Source of the DNA: Acidobacteriota bacterium
GTDB lineage: Bacteria > Acidobacteriota > Polarisedimenticolia > Polarisedimenticolales > Polarisedimenticolaceae
Assembly (NCBI GenBank): GCA_011773795.1
Contig: WVWW01000047.1
Location: 4,886-25,301 of the forward strand
DNA length: 20,416 nucleotides
Reading direction: 5' to 3'
The stretch's first letter is position 1. Each line of letters starts with the position of its first letter. The translations under genes were made by a program, and so were the position numbers. This document shows, in pieces, positions 1-7,220 of the stretch. The notes beneath the pieces were generated by a model. The model had not been told where the DNA came from and did no database searches. It saw only the letters and a list, made by a program, of their open reading frames with translations.

Positions 1-435
1 GGCGTCCTGGTCAGCAAGGTGGTCCACGACAGCGCCGCGGAGGAGGCGGGCGTCCAGGTGGGCGACCTGATCGTCGACGTCGACGGCGAGGAGATCGGCA
101 GCACGAGCGACCTGCGTCGCGCGCTGGCGAAGCGTGACGGCGATGTCTTCGACATCGAGGTCATTCGGGGCGGCCGCTCGATGACGCTGACCGTCACGCT
201 GGAGAAGGACGACGAAGACCGGCCCACCGGACCGCGCGCGTCCTACCGCATCCCGAGGCCGGGAGCGGTCGTTGCGCCTGCGCCGGTGGCCGCGAGCGTC
301 CCCGTCGTGCCGCCCGTTCCGGCGAAGTTGTCCGCGCCCGCCGTCGAGGTCGCCCCGACGCTCGCCCCGCTGCCCGCGGTGCCTCTTCCACCGCGTCCGG
401 CGCCCGTCGCGCCGACTCGGAACGACGTGATCTAG
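1..435 (+). CDS. PDZ-domain protein, C-terminal fragment (possibly HtrA-like protease)
   Basis: The reading frame is open from the first base, so the true start lies upstream. The visible 144 residues begin inside a PDZ domain: a short strand, then SAAEEAGVQVGDLIVDVDG, which is the classic 'A..AGL..GD.I...NG' PDZ pattern, followed by a helix (TSDLRRALAKR) and a closing strand ending near residue 75. The remaining ~65 residues are a low-complexity Pro/Ala/Val tail ending in RNDVI, probably disordered. PDZ domains at the C-terminus are typical of DegP/HtrA periplasmic serine proteases, and also occur in S2P proteases and PDZ-only proteins. The protease domain, if present, is outside the window, so the family is an inference. 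A strong intrinsic terminator follows 28 bases after the stop and separates this gene from the next unit. Confidence 0.8.
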   Translation, partial: GVLVSKVVHDSAAEEAGVQVGDLIVDVDGEEIGSTSDLRRALAKRDGDVFDIEVIRGGRSMTLTVTLEKDDEDRPTGPRASYRIPRPGAVVAPAPVAASVPVVPPVPAKLSAPAVEVAPTLAPLPAVPLPPRPAPVAPTRNDVI

Positions 436-463
436 TCCTGCTCCGGACAGATCTGGACCATGA

Positions 464-495
464 GGGCGCCGGCCGGACCGGCGCCCTTTTTCTTT
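464..495 (+). terminator. Rho-independent terminator after the PDZ gene
   Basis: A perfect 9-bp GC-only stem, GGGCGCCGG (464-472) with CCGGCGCCC (478-486), closes a 5-base loop and is followed directly by TTTTTCTTTT. This is a textbook intrinsic terminator for the upstream gene. Confidence 0.92.
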
Positions 496-509
496 TGGCG
501 CCCGTTCGA

Positions 510-515
510 TAGAAT
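510..515 (+). promoter_or_regulatory. Candidate -10 box for the aminotransferase gene
   Basis: TAGAAT lies 54 bases upstream of the chosen start, just after the terminator of the previous gene. The best -35 position (487-492) falls in the terminator T-tract and is only weakly similar to consensus. The same TAGAAT occurs 49 bases upstream of the start at 5255. This is an inference from sequence resemblance only. Confidence 0.35.
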
Positions 516-537
516 CCCGTTTACGGGCGTTTTTTTT
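516..537 (+). promoter_or_regulatory. Short hairpin plus T8 in the aminotransferase leader
   Basis: CCCG-TTTA-CGGG (516-527) is followed by CG and then eight T residues (530-537), between the candidate promoter and the ribosome binding site. It has terminator or attenuator form, but the 4-bp stem is short. It could be a second weak terminator for read-through from upstream, or a pause site in the leader. Confidence 0.3.
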
Positions 538-568
538 GAAGACCATCGTCACCGAGAGGGGCTCAATC

Positions 569-1771
569 ATGCCGGAACTCTCACGCCGGGCCAGCGAGTT
601 GGGGACCGAAAACGCGTTCGTGGTGCTGGGGGAGGTCGCCGAGCTCCAGGCGCAGGGCAGGGAGATCATCTCCTTCTGCATCGGCCAGCCGGACTTTCCG
701 ACTCCCGAGCACATCGCCCAGGCGGGCATCCGGGCGATACAGGAAGGCCATCACGGCTACACGCCGTCGCCGGGCATCCAGCCGTTGCGCGAGGCCGTGG
801 CGAAGTACTTCTCGCGCACCCGCAGGATCGATGTCGGCACGGACGAGGTCGTCTGCGGCTGCGGCGGGAAGCCGTTCATCGGCTACACGATCCTGTCGGT
901 CACCGACTACGGCGAGGGCCACGAGGTGATCTACCCCAACCCCGGTTTCCCGATCTACCAGTCGCAGATCGTGGCCAACGGCGCGGTGCCGGTGCCGCTG
1001 CACCTGCGCGAGGGCAAGGGGTTCGTCTTCGACCTCGACGATCTGCGCTCGAAGCTGACCGACAAGACACGTCTGCTGATCCTCTGTTCGCCGCAGAACC
1101 CGACCGGGTCGGTCATCTCGCGCAGCGACCTCGAGGAGCTCGCCGGGATTCTCGCCGACTATCCCGACGTCTGGGTCTACTCCGACGAGGTCTACTCGGG
1201 TCTCGTCTACGACGGCCCGTTCGAGTCGATCGCGGCCGTCGACGGCATGCGCGAGCGCACGATCATCGCCGACACCGCGTCGAAGACCTACGCGATGACC
1301 GGCTGGCGCATCGGCTACGCGGCCAACAAGGCGCTGGCGCCGTCGTTCACCCGCTGGGTCACCAACACCGACTCCTGCCCGCCGCACCCCAACCAGTGGG
1401 CGGTGGTCGAGGCGCTGAACGGCCCGCAAGACGCCTCCGACAAGATGCGCGACGTGTTCCAGGAGCGCCGCGGCCGCATCGTCGACGGGCTCAACGCGAT
1501 CGACGGCATCACCTGCCAGATGCCGGGCGGCGCGTTCTACGTCTGGCCCAACGTCACCGAGGCCTGCAAGATGATCGGCGTCGCCGACAGCGAGGAGTTG
1601 CGCAAGCGGTTGCTCCACGAGGCCGGCGTCGCGGTCCTCGCCGACATCCACTTCGGCACGCGCGTCGAGGGCGACGGCGAGCACGTCCGATTCTCGTACG
1701 CTTCCTCGTTCGAGGACATCGACAACGGGCTGGCCAAGATCGACGACTTCATCCGCAAGAACACGAAGTAA
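569..1771 (+). CDS. Class I/II PLP-dependent aminotransferase
   Basis: This is a 400-residue fold-type I aminotransferase, the usual family length. It shows SPQNPTG (substrate/PLP loop), the YSDEVYSGLVYDG segment holding the PLP-ring Asp and Tyr, and the Schiff-base motif SKTYAMTGWRIGY with the catalytic lysine at K239. The C-terminal VRFSYASS provides the carboxylate-binding Arg. Sequence style resembles the aspartate/aromatic aminotransferase (subgroup Igamma) family, but the amino-acid substrate cannot be assigned. The N-terminal part contains CGCGGKPFIGYTI, where relatives commonly have a Gly-rich PLP-phosphate loop; the two extra cysteines are unusual. I chose ATG 569 because GAGAGGGG ends about 7 bases upstream. 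A TTG 33 bases earlier in frame has no such site. The transketolase-like gene follows after 14 bases, implying one transcript. Confidence 0.9.
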   Translation: MPELSRRASELGTENAFVVLGEVAELQAQGREIISFCIGQPDFPTPEHIAQAGIRAIQEGHHGYTPSPGIQPLREAVAKYFSRTRRIDVGTDEVVCGCGGKPFIGYTILSVTDYGEGHEVIYPNPGFPIYQSQIVANGAVPVPLHLREGKGFVFDLDDLRSKLTDKTRLLILCSPQNPTGSVISRSDLEELAGILADYPDVWVYSDEVYSGLVYDGPFESIAAVDGMRERTIIADTASKTYAMTGWRIGYAANKALAPSFTRWVTNTDSCPPHPNQWAVVEALNGPQDASDKMRDVFQERRGRIVDGLNAIDGITCQMPGGAFYVWPNVTEACKMIGVADSEELRKRLLHEAGVAVLADIHFGTRVEGDGEHVRFSYASSFEDIDNGLAKIDDFIRKNTK

Positions 1772-1785
1772 AACAGGGGGCGCAC

Positions 1786-4140
1786 GTGAGCAGCCAACAA
1801 AACGTCGACCGGCTCTACGCCGAGTGCGAGCCGGAATTCGGCCGCTGGGAAGTCATCAAGGACCTCGTCGACGAGATGATCGACCTGATGCTGAACTACC
1901 GGCAGAGCGGTCACCCCGGCGGGTCGCGCTCGAAGGTGCACGCCTTCGTGGCGCTGGCCCTGTCCGGTGCGATGCGCTGGGACATCCGCCGGCCCTGGCG
2001 CCCGTTTTGCGACCGCTTCGTGCTGTCGGCCGGACACACCGTGCCGCTGGTCTACGCCGGCCTGGCCGTGCTCAACCAGACGCTACGGTTACGACACGAA
2101 CGCACGGGCGACGAGCGCTTCGCGTTTCCGTTGGGAGGCAAGTACGCGCTGACCTGGGAAGACCTGCTGGTCCTGCGCCGCAACCAGGGGCTTGCCGGCC
2201 ACGCCGAGATGGAAGGCAAGACGCTGTTCCTCAAGTGGAACACCGGGCCCTCCGGTCACGGGATGCCCGCCGCGGCGGGTGAGGCGATGGCGCTGAAACG
2301 CGCCGGCGCGGGTGAGGTCAAGGTGTTCGCGATGGAAGGGGAGGGCGGCCTGACGCCCGGCGCCAGCCACGAGACGCGCAACACCGCCTGGGGCCTGGGG
2401 CTCGACAACCTCGTGTTCCTGATCGACTGGAACGACTACGGCATCGACGACAACGCGATCTCCTCGGTCGTCCACGGCACGCCGACCGACTGGTTTGCAC
2501 CGTACGGCTGGCGTGTCTGCTCCACGGAGCGGGGCTCGGAGTTCCCCTCGGTGGCGCGCACGGTGCTCGACGCCGCGCACGGCGGTGACGGCAAGGTCCC
2601 GTCGATGGCCTGGTTCAAGACGCGCAAGGGGCGCGGCTACCTGAAGTACGACAACAAGTCCCACGGCGCGGCCCACGCGATCAACAGCGAGAAGTTCTGG
2701 ACGCTGCGCAAGCAGTTCATGGACAAGTACGGCGTCGAGTACGCCGGGGTCGACCAGCCGGCGCCCGCGGGCGACGCGATGATGGCACAAGCCGAGCAGA
2801 ACCTCCGCGTCGCGATGAGCGTGCTCGAGCGCGATCGGGAGACGGTAGACGCGATTTCCGACCGGCTGATCGCGATCGCCGAATCGGTGCCCGACAAGAT
2901 CGAGGGCCTCAAGCTCGCGGAGGGAAGCGGTGCCGTCTTCGAGGACGAGCGGCTCTACGACTTCGAGAGCTACCCCGAGTCGATGTGGGCCAAGCCCGGC
3001 GAGTCGCAACCGAACCGCACCGCGTTCGCCAAGTGGGGCTCGTGGGTCAACTCGTTCGCACGCAAGGAGTACGGCCGTCCCGTGTTCCTCGTCTGCTCGG
3101 CCGACCTGGCCGCCTCCACCAACATCAACGGCTTCGCGCAAGGGTATGACGACGACGTCGAGGGCTGGGGCTGGTACAACCGCGAGACCAACCCCGACGG
3201 CGCGCTGCTGCCGCAGCAGATCACCGAGTTCACCAACGCCGGCCTCTGCGTCGGCATCGCCTCGGTCAACCTGGCCGACGATCCGATGGCCGGCTTCAAC
3301 GGCTTCTGGGCCGCCTGCTCGACCTACGGCTCGTTCTCCTACCTCAAGTACGGGCCGATGCGGCTGTTCAGCCAGCTCGCGCAGGACTGCGAGCTGAAGG
3401 TCGGCAAGGTGATCTGGGTCGCCGGGCACTCCGGACCGGAGACGGCGGAGGACAGCCGCACGCACTTCGGCATCTTCGCGCCCGGCGTGACGCAGCTGTT
3501 CCCCGACGGCCACGTGATCGACCTGCACCCGTGGGAGTACAACGAGGTGCCGGTCGTGCTGGCGGCGGCGCTCAAGCAGGACGCGCCGATCGTCGCGCTG
3601 CACCTGACGCGGCCGAAGATCACGATCCCGGACCGCGAGGCGCTCGGCATGCCGTCGCACTTCGCTGCGGCCAAGGGCGCCTACGTGATGCGTGAGTACC
3701 GTGACGGCCCGCCGAAGATGGGGACGGTGTTCGTCCAGGGGACCTCGACGACGGCCAACCTCGTGGAGGTGCTGCCCGAGCTGGATGCCCGCGGGCTCAA
3801 CGTCAAGATCGTCGCCGCGATCAGCCCGCAGCTGTTCGCGCTGCAGGATCAGGCCTACCGCGACAGCGTCTGCAGCGCCGCCGAACGTTACGATGCGATG
3901 GTCATCAGCAACCGCGCCCTGCGCGTCTCGCGCGATTGGGTCGACAACCCGCTGGTCGCCGAGTACTCGCTGACGTCCGACTGGGACGACCGCTGGCGCA
4001 CCGGGGGCAGCGTCGACGAGGTGATCGCCGAGGCGCACCTGTCGCCCGGGCACATCCTCGCGGGGATCGAGCGCTTCGCGAAGGACCGCGGAAAACGCGT
4101 TCAAGCCTTGCGCGACGTCGTGGGTGCGATCGAGGTCTGA
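1786..4140 (+). CDS. Transketolase-family ThDP enzyme with a GEG variant motif
   Basis: This 784-residue cytoplasmic enzyme has the transketolase layout: an N-terminal PP domain (SGHPGGSRSK, VLSAGHTVPLVYAGL, GHAEMEGK, NTGPSGHGMP), a central Pyr domain with the ThDP-activating Glu at E481 (QQITEFTNAG), TK-like SRTHFG with H560, and a C-terminal domain. In the ThDP/metal motif the usual GDG is G185-E186-G187, and the second metal ligand is N216 (IDWND), exactly 30 residues later, the spacing found in classical transketolases. GPLGQG of ordinary transketolases is GPSGHG here. It is longer than typical bacterial TktA (~660-670) and lacks phosphoketolase and AceE motifs, so it looks like a separate transketolase branch; the donor and acceptor sugars are unknown. 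The GTG start has CAGGGGG 5 bases upstream. The same frame stays open far upstream across the aminotransferase gene, but that is a high-GC artefact. Confidence 0.85.
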   Translation: MSSQQNVDRLYAECEPEFGRWEVIKDLVDEMIDLMLNYRQSGHPGGSRSKVHAFVALALSGAMRWDIRRPWRPFCDRFVLSAGHTVPLVYAGLAVLNQTLRLRHERTGDERFAFPLGGKYALTWEDLLVLRRNQGLAGHAEMEGKTLFLKWNTGPSGHGMPAAAGEAMALKRAGAGEVKVFAMEGEGGLTPGASHETRNTAWGLGLDNLVFLIDWNDYGIDDNAISSVVHGTPTDWFAPYGWRVCSTERGSEFPSVARTVLDAAHGGDGKVPSMAWFKTRKGRGYLKYDNKSHGAAHAINSEKFWTLRKQFMDKYGVEYAGVDQPAPAGDAMMAQAEQNLRVAMSVLERDRETVDAISDRLIAIAESVPDKIEGLKLAEGSGAVFEDERLYDFESYPESMWAKPGESQPNRTAFAKWGSWVNSFARKEYGRPVFLVCSADLAASTNINGFAQGYDDDVEGWGWYNRETNPDGALLPQQITEFTNAGLCVGIASVNLADDPMAGFNGFWAACSTYGSFSYLKYGPMRLFSQLAQDCELKVGKVIWVAGHSGPETAEDSRTHFGIFAPGVTQLFPDGHVIDLHPWEYNEVPVVLAAALKQDAPIVALHLTRPKITIPDREALGMPSHFAAAKGAYVMREYRDGPPKMGTVFVQGTSTTANLVEVLPELDARGLNVKIVAAISPQLFALQDQAYRDSVCSAAERYDAMVISNRALRVSRDWVDNPLVAEYSLTSDWDDRWRTGGSVDEVIAEAHLSPGHILAGIERFAKDRGKRVQALRDVVGAIEV

Positions 4141-4147
4141 ACGGGCT

Positions 4148-5047
4148 TCAGAACAACACGGGCGCCAGCAAGGCCTCCGGATCGAACGGGCGATCGCCGA
4201 TCTTGGCCCCCCAGTGCAGGTGCGGGCCGGTCACCCGGCCGGTCGATCCGGACAGGCCGACGAGGTCGCCCGCGGAGACCTGGTCGCCCGCGGTGACGTT
4301 GATCTCGGACAGGTGCGCGTAGAGCGTGAACAGGCCGCCGCCGTGATCGATGATCACGGTGTTGCCGGAGTAGTAGAGGTCCTCGGCCAGCACGACGCGA
4401 CCGGGGCCCGAGGCGTGTACCGGCGTGCCTTCCTCGGCACGCAGATCGAGCCCCGGGTGTGGCGAGCGGGGCTGTCCGTTGAACAGCCGGCGCATGCCGA
4501 AGATCGAGGTCTTGATCCCCGGGACCGGTCGCACGAACGGCTCGACCGGCGGGGCGTAGGGTTCGCGGCGACCGTAGATATCCGCCAGCTTAGCGCGTTC
4601 GCGTGCAATCCGTTCCTGGACCTCCGGTGGAGGCTCGACGAACCTGGGCGCGACGGTCAGGTTCTCCTCGGGGAAGGTCTTCTCGATGACGGTCAGTGCC
4701 CGGGCGCCCAGCGCCTCGCGACCGTCCCTCGCGCTGCCGCGAAGCTCGATGCTTGCGACCACCGGCTCCTGGTCGAGCCCGATCATCGACCAGCCGCTCC
4801 AGTGCTGGCCGGACGCGTCGGCGGCGGTCATGTAGATCGCCTCATCGAGAAAGGTCGCGCCGAGCGCATCCAGCGGGGCGTCCGCAACGACACGAATCCG
4901 CAGCGGCTCGCCGGGGGCCAGCGCTCGGGCGTCGACCCGGACTTCGAGTCGCACCGGTGGGGCCTGGCCGCAGGCCGGTCCGATCAGCGCGAGCCAGATG
5001 AGGGAACAAAAGAAAACGGTCGGTCCGATACGCGAAAGTGCGACCAC
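4148..5047 (-). CDS. Secreted M23-family metallopeptidase
   Basis: This 299-residue protein has an N-terminal signal peptide (hydrophobic VFFCSLIWLALIGPACGQA), a beta-rich middle domain of unknown role (about residues 25-140), a charged helical linker (VQERIARERAKLADIYGRRE) and a C-terminal LytM/M23 domain. Zinc and catalytic residues are visible: H197 and D201 in HPGLD, H245 in LYAHLS, and H276/H278 in GPHLHWG. All expected active-site residues are present, so it is probably an active peptidoglycan endopeptidase in the periplasm. The start was set at the GTG ending at 5047 because AAGGAG (complement of 5053-5058) sits 5 bases before it; an alternative GTG two codons upstream overlaps that site. 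The cysteine in GPAC lacks a proper lipobox, so a soluble secreted form is more likely. The gene converges on the transketolase gene with 7 bases between stops. Confidence 0.9.
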   Translation of the reverse strand: MVALSRIGPTVFFCSLIWLALIGPACGQAPPVRLEVRVDARALAPGEPLRIRVVADAPLDALGATFLDEAIYMTAADASGQHWSGWSMIGLDQEPVVASIELRGSARDGREALGARALTVIEKTFPEENLTVAPRFVEPPPEVQERIARERAKLADIYGRREPYAPPVEPFVRPVPGIKTSIFGMRRLFNGQPRSPHPGLDLRAEEGTPVHASGPGRVVLAEDLYYSGNTVIIDHGGGLFTLYAHLSEINVTAGDQVSAGDLVGLSGSTGRVTGPHLHWGAKIGDRPFDPEALLAPVLF

Positions 5048-5076
5048 GAACACTCCTTGACGGGGTCATCCTCGCC

Positions 5077-5169
5077 GGGGTCAGGTCTCCCATTGTGGCA
5101 TTCCGACCGACCGGATACGCGGACGGCGTTGCATCGAGTCCAGGATGACACAATGGGAGACCTGACCCC
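5077..5169. mobile_element. MITE/REP-like element with perfect 21-bp terminal inverted repeats
   Basis: The left arm 5077-5097 (begins GGGGTCAGGTCTCC, ends CATTGTG) and the right arm 5149-5169 are exact reverse complements over 21 bases, separated by 51 bases with no coding capacity. Similarity continues imperfectly inward (a CAT at the same offset in both arms). A perfect repeat this long between two genes is far from chance. From memory, the GGGGTCAGGTC end resembles sequences seen beside REP-associated IS200-like (RAYT) transposases; I cannot verify that here. No target duplication is obvious. The element ends 18 bases upstream of the M23 gene's ribosome binding site and 31 bases before the candidate -10 box of the thioredoxin gene, so it occupies the divergent promoter region. 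As RNA it would fold into a 21-bp stem. Confidence 0.75.
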
Positions 5170-5200
5170 ATGAGGGCGTGCCCGGGCCGAACGGCCGCGC

Positions 5201-5206
5201 TAGAAT
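5201..5206 (+). promoter_or_regulatory. Candidate -10 box for the thioredoxin operon
   Basis: TAGAAT lies 49 bases before the GTG at 5255. A GC-only dyad GGCCG-AA-CGGCC (5185-5196) sits immediately upstream. No convincing -35 is visible. It matches the hexamer found before the aminotransferase gene. Confidence 0.35.
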
Positions 5207-5254
5207 GATCGTCCGCCCCGGGGGCGGTTCACCCAAAGCTCGGAGAATCGCGAA

Positions 5255-6100
5255 GTGCCGTTCGGAGCCGTGTTCGCATCGCTTCTGCTGGGACTCGTCG
5301 GAGTGTTCCTGCCGCTGTCCGCGCTCGGCGCCGGATCGGCGCCGACGGCGCTCGGCCGCGTCGCGCTCGGCTTGATCTGCCTGAACGTCTCGATCGGGCT
5401 GATGCGACGGCAACCGTGGGCCCGCTGGGGCGCGCTGTTCGCGGCCCTGGTCCTGCTGTTGCTCAACGATCTCCTCGCCCCGCCCGGCGGGGCGGTGGCC
5501 AAGCTGGCCATCCTGTTCGGCGGCGTGATCTCGATCCTCCTGCTGGCTCTGCCGCCGACCGGGAAGTTGACGCCGACCGACCACCCGCAGCGTATCGGCG
5601 GTCTCGCGGTCGCCTCGGTCCTCGGTGTCGTCGCGCTCGGCGTCTCCCTCGTCTGGGGAACACTCACCCCGTCGCCGGAGTCGCGCGCGACGGAGTCGCC
5701 GATCCGGATCTCCGGTTTGTCACCGCGGGTCTCGTGGAAGGACTTCGGCTCGGGCATCGAGCTCGCCGCGACGAACTCGAAGCCGCTGTTCGTCGTCTTC
5801 GAGACGAGCTGGTGCGGCTACTGCAGGAAGATGAACCGCAGCACGTTCAAGGATCCCGGCGTCGTGGAGCGGTTGAACGAGCTGGTGGCGGTCAAGATCA
5901 ACGCCGAGGACGACGAGAAGATCAACGGCTACAGCGGTCGCGAGCTTGCCGCGCGATACGGTGTGGCCGGTTACCCTGCGCTGATGGTCTTGGGCCCAGG
6001 CGGCCAGGTCCGTTCGCGCACGTCCGGTTACCTCGACGCACGAGATTTTCTCGCGTGGGTCGAGAAGGGGATCCGAAGCGGATCGCAGTCCGCGTCCTGA
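5255..6100 (+). CDS. Membrane-anchored thioredoxin-fold protein
   Basis: This 281-residue protein has about five hydrophobic helices in residues 1-135 (for example GAVFASLLLGLVGVFLPLSA and FGGVISILLLAL), then a thioredoxin-fold domain to the C-terminus. The redox motif is SWCGYCRKM with C187 and C190, followed by a cis-Pro region GVAGYPALMVLGPGG and the terminal helix. The domain most resembles the DsbD C-terminal/thioredoxin-7 type (Trx fold, KPLFVVFETSWCGYC), acting as a thiol-disulfide oxidoreductase. The side of the membrane on which it lies cannot be told, but a periplasmic role would fit. The membrane part is not the DsbD CcdA-like domain: no paired membrane cysteines are seen. GTG 5255 has GGAG 9 bases upstream. 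It is the first gene of a probable operon with the class V aminotransferase (42-base gap). Confidence 0.85.
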   Translation: MPFGAVFASLLLGLVGVFLPLSALGAGSAPTALGRVALGLICLNVSIGLMRRQPWARWGALFAALVLLLLNDLLAPPGGAVAKLAILFGGVISILLLALPPTGKLTPTDHPQRIGGLAVASVLGVVALGVSLVWGTLTPSPESRATESPIRISGLSPRVSWKDFGSGIELAATNSKPLFVVFETSWCGYCRKMNRSTFKDPGVVERLNELVAVKINAEDDEKINGYSGRELAARYGVAGYPALMVLGPGGQVRSRTSGYLDARDFLAWVEKGIRSGSQSAS

Positions 6101-6142
6101 TCGCAGGCTTTCTTTCATTTCAGCTCCCTCGAGGACCATTTC

Positions 6143-7216
6143 ATGCCCCACAAAAGACTGTTCATCCCCGGACCCACCGAGGTGCGCGTCGAGAATCTCG
6201 CGGCCCTCGCCCGGCCCCAGATCGGCCATCGCTCGGGGGAGTTCAGGGCGCTTTACGCCTCCGTGATCCCGAAACTGCGGCGCTTGCTCGGCACGGAGGG
6301 CAAGGTCTTCCTGTTCACCAGCTCGTCGACCGGCGTGTGGGAGGCGGCGATCCGCAACTGCGTCCGCGAGCGCGTGCTGTGCTGCATGCAGGGCGCCTTC
6401 TCCGACCGCTGGTTCAAGGTCGCCGAGGCCAACGGCAAGCAGGCCGATCCGCTCAAGGTCGAGTGGGGGCAGGCGATCACCGCCGAGATGATCGACGCCG
6501 AGCTGGCCACGGGAGGGTACGACGCGATCACCGTCGTGCACAACGAGACCTCCACCGGCGTGATGAACCACCTGGACGAGATCGCCGCAGTCATGAAGAA
6601 GTACCCCGACGTCAGCTTCCTCGTCGATGCGGTGTCTTCGATGGCCGGGACCAAGATCGATATCGACGAGCTGGGGATCGACGTCTGCCTCGCCGGCCTG
6701 CAGAAGGCGTTCTCGCTGCCGGCCGGCCTGGCGGTCGCCAGCGTGTCGGATCGCGCGCTCCAGAAGGCCGCCACGATCGAGAATCGCGGCTACTACTTCG
6801 ATCTCGTCGAGATCGCCAAGTACGACGCGAAGGGCATGACGCCGTCGACACCGGCGATCCCGCAGATCCAGGCGCTCGACGCGCAGCTCGACGACATCTT
6901 CGAAGAAGGGCTGGAGGCGCGCTACGAGCGCCACGCCTTCCTCGCCGGCATCGTTCGCGGATGGGCCCGCAGGCACTTCGCTTTGTTCGCCGCAGAGGGC
7001 TACGAATCCCCGACGATCACCTGCGTCGAGAACACTCGAGGCGTCTCCATCGCCGATCTCAACGACGAGCTCGCCGGTCAATGGGCGATGATCTCCAACG
7101 GCTACGGCGTGCTGAAGGAAAAGACGTTCCGCATCGCCCACATGGGCGACACCCAGGAGTGGGAGATCCGCGGCCTGCTGGCCACGATCGATCGCATCCT
7201 GGGACTCGACGGCTAG
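6143..7216 (+). CDS. Class V aminotransferase (alanine/serine-glyoxylate type)
   Basis: This 357-residue PLP enzyme of fold type I, class V, begins with KRLFIPGPTEV and IGHRSGEF, hallmarks of the alanine-glyoxylate / serine-pyruvate / serine-glyoxylate aminotransferase group. FLVDAVSSMAGTKIDIDELGIDV is the PLP-Asp segment. The Schiff-base lysine is K188 in GLQKAFSLPAGLA. The C-terminal TFRIAHMGD carries the substrate-carboxylate Arg. Length is normal for the family (350-390). The donor/acceptor pair (alanine, serine, glyoxylate or pyruvate) cannot be read from sequence alone; 2-aminoethylphosphonate aminotransferases are close relatives. ATG 6143 has GAGGA 7 bases upstream. Only 4 bases separate it from the TldD-like gene, so the two are almost certainly cotranscribed. 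Confidence 0.9.
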   Translation: MPHKRLFIPGPTEVRVENLAALARPQIGHRSGEFRALYASVIPKLRRLLGTEGKVFLFTSSSTGVWEAAIRNCVRERVLCCMQGAFSDRWFKVAEANGKQADPLKVEWGQAITAEMIDAELATGGYDAITVVHNETSTGVMNHLDEIAAVMKKYPDVSFLVDAVSSMAGTKIDIDELGIDVCLAGLQKAFSLPAGLAVASVSDRALQKAATIENRGYYFDLVEIAKYDAKGMTPSTPAIPQIQALDAQLDDIFEEGLEARYERHAFLAGIVRGWARRHFALFAAEGYESPTITCVENTRGVSIADLNDELAGQWAMISNGYGVLKEKTFRIAHMGDTQEWEIRGLLATIDRILGLDG

Positions 7217-7220
7217 CGCG

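Noticed and set aside
501..520. tRNA T-arm-like string GTTCGA
   Set aside because: No matching stem, acceptor or anticodon arm around it.
460..1785. Long upstream extension of the transketolase frame across the aminotransferase gene
   Set aside because: The frame is open because of high GC content. The translation is Arg/Gly/Ala-rich with no domain, and the aminotransferase in the other frame is clearly real. GTG 1786 has a good ribosome binding site.
2089..4104. 671-residue antisense frame over the transketolase gene
   Set aside because: Shadow of GC-rich third positions; Arg/Val/His/Asp-rich composition with no recognisable motif.
1786..4140. Phosphoketolase or AceE-type pyruvate dehydrogenase E1 instead of transketolase
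   Set aside because: Length is similar to phosphoketolase, but the family motifs are absent and transketolase-like GHPGG, SAGH and TGPSGHG are present.
5061..5083. Direct repeat GGGGTCA at 5062 and 5077 as a target-site duplication
   Set aside because: Only seven bases, and both copies lie on the same side of the inverted-repeat element, so it cannot be a flanking duplication.
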